A DNA stretch of 5,546 nt from Planctomycetota bacterium (GTDB lineage Bacteria > Planctomycetota > Planctomycetia > Pirellulales > Lacipirellulaceae), in the NCBI GenBank assembly GCA_022615465.1, contig JAKEGR010000227.1:1-5546 (forward strand), in the 5' to 3' direction. The position numbers and the translations under genes are program-made. The first letter of the stretch is position 1, and each line of letters starts with the position of its first letter. The notes under the pieces were generated by a model. The model was not told the origin of the DNA, did no database searches, and worked only from the letters and a program-made list of their open reading frames with translations. This document shows positions 1 through 5,253 of this stretch, one piece after another.

Positions 1-235
1 GCAGCGGCGATGTGTTGCAGGCCGGATCGCGGTCAGCATTGCACACGAGGATTATCCGACGATCCTGGCCGAGGCGCTCGACGCCATCGCCGTCGCCGAA
101 TTCGACGTTCCCGCCGCCGCCCGCTGGCTCGGCGCGAGCGCGTCGCAACTGATGAAGCTGCTGCGTCGTGAGCCGTCGGCATGGAAACTGGTGAGCGACG
201 CCCGTCGTACAAGGGGCCAAAAGCCGCTACAATAG
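1..235 (+). CDS. Peptide chain release factor-like protein, C-terminal part (5' truncated)
   Basis: The reading frame is open from base 2 to a TAG at 233-235 and gives 77 residues, with the start outside the window. It contains IAVSIAHEDYPTILAEALD, then DVPAAARWLGASASQLMKLL and a basic ending, RRTRGQKPLQ. This matches the C-terminal extension I remember from planctomycete proteins with an RF-1 (GGQ) domain: an 'N/HxDFPxLLAEALD' helix, then 'AAAxxLGxxxSQLxKxLxxEP' and a terminal 'GLRPLK'-like motif. The second segment resembles a small helix-turn-helix-like unit. The catalytic GGQ domain would lie upstream, so peptidyl-tRNA hydrolysis or ribosome rescue is inferred from family memory only. A palindromic repeat begins 3 nt after the stop. 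A different protein sharing this tail cannot be excluded. Confidence 0.6.
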   Translation, partial: QRRCVAGRIAVSIAHEDYPTILAEALDAIAVAEFDVPAAARWLGASASQLMKLLRREPSAWKLVSDARRTRGQKPLQ

Positions 236-238
236 AAG

Positions 239-289
239 GCGAGTTTCTCCGAAACTCGCAACGCGCAACCGAGTCTCGGAGAGACTCGG
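239..289 (-). repeat. Double-hairpin palindromic element, copy A (intergenic)
   Basis: There are two perfect hairpins, each with 9-bp arms and a 3-nt loop. The first is GCGAGTTTC / GAAACTCGC (239-247, 251-259, loop TCC). The second is CCGAGTCTC / GAGACTCGG (269-277, 281-289, loop GGA). A 9-nt spacer (260-268) separates them. Read on the minus strand, the order of hairpins and loops is the same as in copy B at 794-841, so the two copies face opposite ways. The element starts 3 nt after the release-factor-like stop and ends 23 nt before the HAD start codon, so it could also shape the 3' end of the upstream transcript. A lone arm, GAAACTCGC, follows at 296-304. Confidence 0.85.
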
Positions 290-312
290 CTACATGAAAC
301 TCGCATTGATTC

Positions 313-1074
313 ATGCATACCTGCTTGCTCGACATCGACGGGACATTGATTGACACCGGCGGCGCCGGTCAAACTGCTTTTTCGTGCGCGTTCGAGGCCG
401 CTTTTGGCATCGCGGAGATCAGCCGCGAGGTGATCTTTGCCGGACGCAGCGATCGGGCCATCGCGATGGACTTCTTCCGCATCCACGGCGTCGAACCGAC
501 CACGCGGAACTGGCGGCGATTCCGAACGAGCTATCTGGCGTCCCTGGAGGCCGCCCTGCCGACCCATCCGGGGCGCGTGCTGCCCGGCGTGGTGGGCCTG
601 CTCGAAGCACTTGCCGCGCGCGGCGACGTGATGCTTGGCCTGTTGACGGGCAATGTGCGTGAAGGGGCGCGAAAAAAACTGTCGCACTACAATCTGTGGC
701 ATTGGTTTGCCTGCGGCGGCTTTGGCGACGATCATGTGGATCGCAACGACATTGCTTCCGCGGCACTCGATGCGGCCCGCGCTCACCATGGTGCCGAGTC
801 TCTCCGAGACTCGGAAGGCCGCGAGTTTCGGAGAAACTCGCCTACGCTGGCAACCAACTGCGATGGCAACGGGCAGGCATTGCGGCAGGTGGTTGTAATC
901 GGTGACACGCTGAGCGATATCGAATGCGGGCGATCGATCGCCGCGCGATGCGTCGCCGTGCCAACCGGCAATACGCCAGCCGAAGCGCTGCGACAAGGCC
1001 AGCCGGATGTTCTCGTGGATACCCTCGAGGATTGGACGCCGATTTTATCGCTGTTTGATGGGCCATCCCCCTGA
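313..1074 (+). CDS. HAD-superfamily hydrolase (phosphoglycolate phosphatase-like) with in-frame repeat insert
   Basis: This 253-residue protein has the HAD motifs in order. Motif I is LLDIDGTLIDTGGAG, with nucleophile Asp7 and general acid Asp9. A helical C1-type cap covers roughly residues 16-85. Motif II is LLTGN (Thr112), the motif III lysine is Lys121 or Lys122, and motif IV is VVVIGDTLSD (Asp198, Asp202). Such enzymes hydrolyse phosphate esters through an aspartyl-phosphate in the cytoplasm. The substrate cannot be read from sequence, and the resemblance is to Gph-like phosphatases. ATG 313 is chosen because an in-frame TGA lies at 307-309 and the DxD motif follows at once; there is no clear Shine-Dalgarno site. 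Residues 161-177 (AESLRDSEGREFRRNSP) are encoded by palindromic element B and lie in the linker before motif IV, where family members usually have a short loop. All catalytic motifs remain in one frame, so the protein is probably functional. Confidence 0.88.
   Translation: MHTCLLDIDGTLIDTGGAGQTAFSCAFEAAFGIAEISREVIFAGRSDRAIAMDFFRIHGVEPTTRNWRRFRTSYLASLEAALPTHPGRVLPGVVGLLEALAARGDVMLGLLTGNVREGARKKLSHYNLWHWFACGGFGDDHVDRNDIASAALDAARAHHGAESLRDSEGREFRRNSPTLATNCDGNGQALRQVVVIGDTLSDIECGRSIAARCVAVPTGNTPAEALRQGQPDVLVDTLEDWTPILSLFDGPSP
794..841 (+). repeat. Double-hairpin palindromic element, copy B (inside the HAD gene)
   Basis: This is the same element as copy A, in the opposite orientation. Hairpin 1 is CCGAGTCTC / GAGACTCGG (794-802, 806-814, loop TCC). 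The spacer is 6 nt (815-820). Hairpin 2 is GCGAGTTTC / GAAACTCGC (821-829, 833-841, loop GGA). The length is 48 nt, a multiple of 3, and copy A is 51 nt, so only the spacer length differs, by one codon. The core has no stop codon in any of the six frames. CTAC follows at 842-845, and the same CTAC follows copy A at 290-293. It adds about 16 residues to the host protein. The pattern resembles the palindromic elements found inside Rickettsia genes (RPEs), but the sequence is not one I know from there. Confidence 0.88.
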
Positions 1075-1393
1075 GTATTCCCCACAAGATTGTAGATTCT
1101 ATACGACTGCTAGCAGAGCAAGGAGCGGCCCGACCGTTCTTCGAGAATCTGCTAGCAACCGCGAACGCCGACTGAGAAGCGTGCCGTTTTCTTTCACGAG
1201 CGATTGCGATAATCCGTTGTCGTTTTTAGGAGACGACATCTATCGAGTCGAACGGTTCGACATGCCGATATTCCCGATGTTTCATGGACGAACCGTGGTG
1301 GCATGCGGGTGCCGGCGAATTATTGGTTCGCGCTGTCACCTCTTAGCTCGCGGCGGCAGTGTCCGTTCCGATCCTCCTGCCTTGAAACGCAAC
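1075..1393. other. Intergenic stretch between the HAD and lipase genes, no gene supported
   Basis: The lipase frame is open back to an ATG at 1007, inside the HAD gene, but the translated segment is rich in Arg, Cys and Ser and does not look like a folded domain. The base composition of 1080-1260 is also more AT-rich than the neighbouring genes. A 9-nt direct repeat, CTGCTAGCA, occurs at 1107-1115 and 1149-1157; the first copy belongs to a 10-nt perfect palindrome. AGGAG at 1228-1232 has no ATG, GTG or TTG at a usable distance in the lipase frame. GATAAT at 1208-1213 resembles a -10 box but lacks a convincing -35. The stretch probably holds the lipase promoter and leader. Confidence 0.45.
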
Positions 1394-2296
1394 ATGGGTG
1401 CGATCGTTCAAAGCGCGGTGTCCTTGCTGGTCGATTCGTCCGGGGCGATCGCGCATTCATCGCTGGACGGTCCCATCGAGTCGCTCAGTTTTCTGCGGAA
1501 GTCCTTGCTCTTTGCCGAGTTGTCGAACCTTTCCTACCTTTCTCGAGCCGAGGCGGGCCGTCTGGCGTATGAGATAGGCTTGCCGGAAATCCGTTTCTAT
1601 GACCGCGACGGCGCCCAGGCCTACATCTTCGCCAACGACGACGACGCGATCGTCGTATGCCGTGGCACCGAGCCGCACGATTGGAACGATGTGCGGGCTG
1701 ACCTCCAACTGCGAACCGTGGTATCCGAAACAGCGGGCCGCGTGCATCGCGGCTTCAAGCGAGAGGTCGACGATCTGTGGCCGCGGCTGGAACAATCGTT
1801 GGTCAGCAACACGCGCACGCTATGGTTCGCGGGCCATTCGCTCGGCGGCGCGATGGCGGCCATCTGTGCCGGCCGTTGCGTGATCTCGCACATCCGTTCC
1901 AATCCGCGAGCGTTATTCACCTACGGCAGCCCGCGGATCGGGAATCGGCGATATGTCAATTATGTGCAACTCGAAGCCATCCGCTGGGTGAACAACAACG
2001 ACATCGTGACTCGGCTGCCACCGTCATGGCTCGGGTATCGACACAAAGGCGTGGAAGCGTACTTGAATTCCGACGGCGAGATTTGCCGCGTGACGGGCTG
2101 GCAGCGGATGAAAGACCGCTGGCGAGGTTTTGTACGGAACCTCCGGCAAGGCCGGATCGACCATTTTGCCGACCATTCGATCGCGGATTACATCGAGCAC
2201 ATTTATCGCGCGGTTCAAGACGAAGAGCGGTTCATTATGCCGTTCAAGATGCCGGAGCAGATGGTGGTCAAATCGTCGCGCCGCGCGGCGGCCTAA
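1394..2296 (+). CDS. Class 3 lipase family protein (alpha/beta hydrolase)
   Basis: From ATG 1394 this gives 300 residues. The conserved part starts near residue 36 (KSLLFAELSNLSYL). It continues with VVCRGTE (residues 88-93, where the RGT normally forms the oxyanion hole), then the nucleophile elbow FAGHSLGGAM with Ser149. FTYGSPRIGNRRYV (175-188) and WVNNNDIVTRLPP follow, with Asp203 the likely catalytic acid. DHFADHSIADYI has His261 as the likely catalytic histidine. This is the lipase class 3 pattern; such enzymes cleave acylglycerol or other ester bonds, and the substrate here is unknown. No signal peptide or membrane segment is evident from this start, so a cytoplasmic location is inferred. 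The start is uncertain: ATGs at 1262 and 1277 and a far one at 1007 share the frame, and no Shine-Dalgarno site decides. The last seven codons come from a GC-rich 20-nt sequence repeated at 2981-3000. The stop lies 10 nt before a large inverted repeat. Confidence 0.87.
   Translation: MGAIVQSAVSLLVDSSGAIAHSSLDGPIESLSFLRKSLLFAELSNLSYLSRAEAGRLAYEIGLPEIRFYDRDGAQAYIFANDDDAIVVCRGTEPHDWNDVRADLQLRTVVSETAGRVHRGFKREVDDLWPRLEQSLVSNTRTLWFAGHSLGGAMAAICAGRCVISHIRSNPRALFTYGSPRIGNRRYVNYVQLEAIRWVNNNDIVTRLPPSWLGYRHKGVEAYLNSDGEICRVTGWQRMKDRWRGFVRNLRQGRIDHFADHSIADYIEHIYRAVQDEERFIMPFKMPEQMVVKSSRRAAA
2273..2292. repeat. 20-nt direct repeat, copy 1 (end of lipase gene)
   Basis: The 20 bases are identical, in the same orientation, to 2981-3000 and include the palindrome CGCCGCGCGGCG. 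They encode the C-terminal SSRRAAA of the lipase. The match stops exactly at both edges. It brackets the inverted repeat and toxin-antitoxin block. Low complexity and high GC make chance or shared repeat-family membership possible. Confidence 0.6.
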
Positions 2297-2306
2297 GTCA
2301 GCCCGC

Positions 2307-2470
2307 ATTTCTCACAAGAATCACCACGGAGACACGGAGGACACAGAGAGATCCGAAGAAAACAAGAAATAACCAGCCAGCAATCCTTCGATTCTCGTCA
2401 AGACGCCGTTAATCCAAAGTCCTTGGTCTGCTTTCTTCTCCGTGTTCTCTGTGTCTCCGTGGTGAGAAAT
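2307..2470. repeat. Long imperfect inverted repeat between convergent genes (GGAGACAC-type)
   Basis: The arms share a perfect 15-nt core: TCACCACGGAGACAC at 2321-2335 and its complement at 2451-2465. Further inward the pairing is imperfect (left GGAGGACACAGAGAG against right, complemented, AGAGAACACGGAGAA). The outer ends also match: ATTTCTCAC at 2307-2315 and GTGAGAAAT at 2462-2470. The left arm has 9 extra nt (AAGAATCAC) between these two blocks. About 85-95 nt lie between the arms. The element fills most of the 187 nt between the lipase stop (2296) and the toxin remnant's end (2484), so it could end or stabilise transcripts from both sides. The CACGGAGACACGGAGGACAC pattern is one I recall as a dispersed intergenic repeat in several environmental bacterial genomes. 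Confidence 0.8.
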
Positions 2471-2483
2471 CCTGGTTAGACGG

Positions 2484-2734
2484 CTACGCATGACCCAGGA
2501 GTTTGTCGTATTCCGCATGAGGCCCAATCCAGAACCAGACCAGATCGCCTTCGTCTTCCACGGCCACCGCTCGGTGATGCAAGCCCACCCGAACCGACCG
2601 ACCTATTTGAAATGTAAGGACGGATGGCGTGGGTCTTGTCGCAACAACTCATAGCACCTGTCGGCCAGGCGCTGAATTTCACTGGCCAACGGCCGGTAGC
2701 ATCGCCAGAATCTCGGGGTCGCTCGGTGTTTCAC
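2484..2734 (-). pseudogene. RelE/ParE-like toxin, disrupted by nonsense and frameshift
   Basis: A GTG start (2734-2732) overlaps the antitoxin stop by 4 nt (GTGA). The first part reads VKHRATPRFWRCYRPLASE, then a helix with LADRCYELL, and DPRHPSLHFK, stopping at TAG 2605-2603 after 43 codons. The rest is open in another frame from about 2603 to TAG 2486-2484: GRSVRVGLHHRAVAVEDEGD followed by LVWFWIGPHAEYDKLLGHA. Together they give the usual 80-90 residue RelE/ParE-fold order: two helices, then beta strands with a 'SLHFKxVG..WSVRVGxxYRA' core, and a terminal HAEYDxLL. From that consensus, an AAG codon became TAG and about 10 nt were lost between two GGTCGGTTC-like repeats. The remnant lacks a joined strand core, so an active mRNA interferase or gyrase toxin is unlikely. 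An assembly error is less likely because two separate lesions are needed. Confidence 0.75.
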
Positions 2735-2931
2735 AGGTCGGTACAACGCCCCTGGCGTAGATCCTCGATGGCTTCTTCGGCCAACGCATCGAGCCGGCCA
2801 GCGGCGACATCGTCCTCGAATTGGCGGTCCCAGATGCCGGCGTCGAACTCGGCGAACCAAGCCCGAAACGCAGCCAAGTCCTCGGCCGGAAGTTGGCGCA
2901 CAGCTTGTTCAATTTCTACGATCCTACTCAT
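2731..2931 (-). CDS. Small antitoxin-like protein, partner of the disrupted toxin
   Basis: This 66-residue acidic protein runs from ATG 2931-2929 to TGA 2733-2731. It has an N-terminal helix (MSRIVEIEQAVRQLPAEDLAAF), then AWFAEFDAGIWDRQFEDDV and a C-terminal helix (GRLDALAEEAIEDL) ending in RQGRCTDL. The pattern is one I recall for small proteins encoded just upstream of RelE/ParE-like toxins. The 4-nt overlap with the toxin reading frame supports co-translation. Its expected role is to bind and neutralise the toxin and perhaps repress its own promoter; no clear DNA-binding motif is visible, so that second role is uncertain. Unlike its partner it is intact. It lies 84 nt downstream of ppk on the same strand and might be reached by ppk read-through. 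Confidence 0.72.
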   Translation of the reverse strand: MSRIVEIEQAVRQLPAEDLAAFRAWFAEFDAGIWDRQFEDDVAAGRLDALAEEAIEDLRQGRCTDL

Positions 2932-2942
2932 GATAACAAACT

Positions 2943-2946
2943 ACCT
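2943..2946 (-). promoter_or_regulatory. Possible ribosome binding site of the antitoxin gene
   Basis: GAGG on the minus strand lies 11 nt before ATG 2931. The spacing is slightly long but usable, and it supports this start. Other genes in the window lack a comparable site. Confidence 0.4.
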
Positions 2947-2980
2947 CGGTGACTGATTCCGGGCAATCCCCTCAGCCTTG

Positions 2981-3000
2981 TCGTCGCGCCGCGCGGCGGC
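2981..3000. repeat. 20-nt direct repeat, copy 2 (downstream of ppk)
   Basis: This copy is identical to 2273-2292. It lies 15 nt beyond the ppk stop codon, in the 84-nt gap between ppk and the antitoxin gene. Its palindromic core, CGCCGCGCGGCG, could form a small GC-rich hairpin at the end of the ppk transcript, but no T-run follows, so I do not call it an intrinsic terminator. Confidence 0.6.
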
Positions 3001-3015
3001 ATGACCAGGCGCCGG

Positions 3016-5253
3016 CTATCCTCGCGATGCCGTTCCCCTGTCTTTTTTCTTCCCCTTCTCCCGGACGCGATCCGGGTCGCCGTTGGCGGACGGGACATCC
3101 ATGCAGCCATCAAAACGCGTCTGCGGGGCGTCCGCCGCTTCGACCGCCTCGGTTCGCGTGGCCGCCAACGTCAAAAGCTCTGTCTGACTCCGTAGCGCGG
3201 CCTGGCCCTCGGCGGGGTGGACCCGCGAATAGGTGCCGTCGGCGTTGAGAAGCCGCATCCGCCGGTTGTCGTTCATATAGATTGGAATAATCTGTTCCAG
3301 GAGTTGTTTGCGTAGCGTCTCCGCCTCAACGGGAAACATGACTTCCACGCGGCGTTCAAAATTTCTTGGCATCCAGTCGGCGCTACTGAGAAACACTTGC
3401 TGTTTCGGGCCTTCGCCAAAAACGAGAATGCGGCTGTGTTCCAGGAAGCGGTCCACCACGCTAAACACGCGGATGTTTTCTGATATGCCAGGTAGTCCCG
3501 GCCGCAAGCAGCAGATGCCGCGAACCATCAAATCGATCGGCACGCCGGCCTGACTGGCCTGGTAGAGCGCCTCAATCGTTTGCCGGTGGACGAGCGCATT
3601 GAGCTTGGCGAAGATGCGGCTGCGTTTTCCTTCGCGTGCCCGCTGCGCCTGCTCGTTGATCAGTTCGAGCGTCCGCCGCTTGAGATCATGCGGTGCAACC
3701 ACCAGCTTCTGCCAGTCGTGATTTTGTGAGTAACCAGTCAAAAAGTTGAACAGCGCTGACGCGTCGTCGGCCATTGCCTTGTCGGCGGTAAACAAACCGA
3801 GATCGGTGTAGACCAGTGCGGTCGTGGGGTTGTAGTTGCCGGTGCTGAGATGCACATAGCGTCGCACCTTCTTGCCTTCCTGGCGTACGACCATGGCCAG
3901 CTTGCAATGCGTCTTGAGGCCCATGAAGCCGAACACGACATGCACGCCCGCCCGCTCTAAATGCCGCGCCCAAGTGATATTATTGGCTTCGTCAAACCGG
4001 GCTTTCAGTTCGACCAGCGCGGTGACGTGCTTGCCATTTTCCGCCGCCTCGGCCAGCGCGCGGACAATCGGACTATTGCCGCTGGTTCGATAGAGCGTCT
4101 GTTTGATGGCCAGCACTTTTGGATCGCGGGCCGCTGACTCGATGAAGTCGAGCACCGGGAAAAACGAATCGTACGGGTGATGCAGGAGGATGTCGCGCTC
4201 GGCGATCTCGGCAAACAGATCGTCGTAGTCGCGCAGTCCCGCCGGTGGCCGCGGCACCAGGGGAGGATCGCGCAAATCCTTCCGATCGATGGTCTGCACA
4301 AGTTCGTAAAGGCTCGTCATATCGAGCGGCCCTTGGATCTCGTACACCTCGTTGTAACCCTGCTCGGCCGATTTCGTATTGCAGTGCAGCTCCTCATCCG
4401 TGACGAGCATCTTCAACAAGGCCGGGTTCATGCGGGCCGAAATCTCAAGCCGCACGGCCTCGGTCCGCTGCCGCGCGCGGAGTCTCGATTCGATCGACCG
4501 CAACAAGTCGTCGGCCTCTTGTTCGAGGAGATCGATGTCCATGTCGCGAGTCAGGCGAAACGTGCCATAATCGACGATCTGGTAACCGCCAAACAACTCC
4601 GGCAGCCGGCTGGCGATCAAATCATCGAGAAGCACGAAATTCTGCTTGTCGTCCTGCTGGACCGGCACGAAACGGCGCAACACCTGGGGCACTTGGACGA
4701 CGGCAAACAGCCGTTGCGGCCCGATGCCGCTGATTCGTTCGAGCATGGCCGCCAGATACAGTCCACGGTTGTGAAACCGCGGGCTGGGGTGGGCGGGGTC
4801 GATCGCCATTGGGGTCAGCACCGGAAAGACGATCTGCCGGAAGAACTTGTCGAGCGACTTCTGCTGCTCGGGATTAAGATCCTTCACCGCGAAAAACCGG
4901 ATGCCCGCCTCCGCGAGCGCGGGCACGATCGACTTATTCCAACAGACGTATTGTTGGGCGACGAGTTGCCTGGTCCGCTGCGCGAGCCGCTGCAACTGGT
5001 TGAGCGCCCTCAGACCATCGACGGGCTGGTCTTGCGGCAGCATGTCGCTGAACGCTTGCTCGCGGAGGCCCGCCACGCGAACCATGAAGAACTCATCGAG
5101 ATTCGACGCGAAGATCGCCAGGAACTTAGCTCGTTCCAACAGCGGATTGTTCGTATCCTCCGCCTCCTCGAGCACGCGCGCGTTGAACTCCAACCAGCTT
5201 AGTTCGCGGTTGATAAAGTGGTCTGGCAGGAAAGCGGCTTGAACCGTGTCCAT
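3016..5253 (-). CDS. ppk: Polyphosphate kinase 1
   Basis: This 745-residue protein is slightly longer than typical PPK1 (about 690-720). The enzyme reversibly transfers the gamma-phosphate of ATP to a growing inorganic polyphosphate chain (EC 2.7.4.1). The N-terminal domain begins with FINRELSWLEFNARVLEEA and has FLAIFASNLDEFFMVRVAGL near residues 44-63. The linker IDRKDLRDPPLVPRPP is at 322-337. The catalytic C-terminal domains contain IKQTLYRTSGNSPI with Arg389, ELKARFDEANNI with Arg419, GLKTHCKL with His449 and YVHLSTGNYNP with His468. Spacings of 30, 60 and 19 residues match E. coli Arg375, Arg405, His435 and His454, so His449 is the predicted phospho-histidine. Conservation ends near residue 695. 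The last 50 residues form a poorly conserved, finally very basic tail (REKGKKKDRGTASRG). ATG 5253 is chosen because the FINRELSWLEFN motif follows after only 12 residues. No exopolyphosphatase gene is adjacent. Confidence 0.97.
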   Translation of the reverse strand: MDTVQAAFLPDHFINRELSWLEFNARVLEEAEDTNNPLLERAKFLAIFASNLDEFFMVRVAGLREQAFSDMLPQDQPVDGLRALNQLQRLAQRTRQLVAQQYVCWNKSIVPALAEAGIRFFAVKDLNPEQQKSLDKFFRQIVFPVLTPMAIDPAHPSPRFHNRGLYLAAMLERISGIGPQRLFAVVQVPQVLRRFVPVQQDDKQNFVLLDDLIASRLPELFGGYQIVDYGTFRLTRDMDIDLLEQEADDLLRSIESRLRARQRTEAVRLEISARMNPALLKMLVTDEELHCNTKSAEQGYNEVYEIQGPLDMTSLYELVQTIDRKDLRDPPLVPRPPAGLRDYDDLFAEIAERDILLHHPYDSFFPVLDFIESAARDPKVLAIKQTLYRTSGNSPIVRALAEAAENGKHVTALVELKARFDEANNITWARHLERAGVHVVFGFMGLKTHCKLAMVVRQEGKKVRRYVHLSTGNYNPTTALVYTDLGLFTADKAMADDASALFNFLTGYSQNHDWQKLVVAPHDLKRRTLELINEQAQRAREGKRSRIFAKLNALVHRQTIEALYQASQAGVPIDLMVRGICCLRPGLPGISENIRVFSVVDRFLEHSRILVFGEGPKQQVFLSSADWMPRNFERRVEVMFPVEAETLRKQLLEQIIPIYMNDNRRMRLLNADGTYSRVHPAEGQAALRSQTELLTLAATRTEAVEAADAPQTRFDGCMDVPSANGDPDRVREKGKKKDRGTASRG

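Noticed and set aside
239..841. The two palindromic copies as a CRISPR array
   Set aside because: There are only two copies, in opposite orientation and 500 bp apart, one of them inside a gene. There are no regular spacers and no cas genes.
52..996. Minus-strand open frame of 314 residues
   Set aside because: It runs antisense through the HAD gene and across both palindromic elements, which have no stops in any frame. It has no recognisable domain, while the plus strand has all HAD motifs.
1777..2412. Plus-strand open frame of 211 residues
   Set aside because: It overlaps the lipase in another frame and runs into the inverted repeat. It is Arg/Pro-rich and lacks any family motif.
2321..2527. 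Minus-strand small frame containing HHGDTENTEK
   Set aside because: The peptide is a translation of the inverted-repeat element, of a type often mis-annotated as a protein, and the frame crosses the toxin remnant out of register.
2986..2997. GC-rich palindrome after ppk as an intrinsic terminator
   Set aside because: The palindrome is perfect but has no loop and no following T-run on the ppk strand.
4177..5202. Plus-strand open frame of 341 residues
   Set aside because: It is the antisense shadow of the conserved ppk gene, in high-GC sequence, with no domain of its own.
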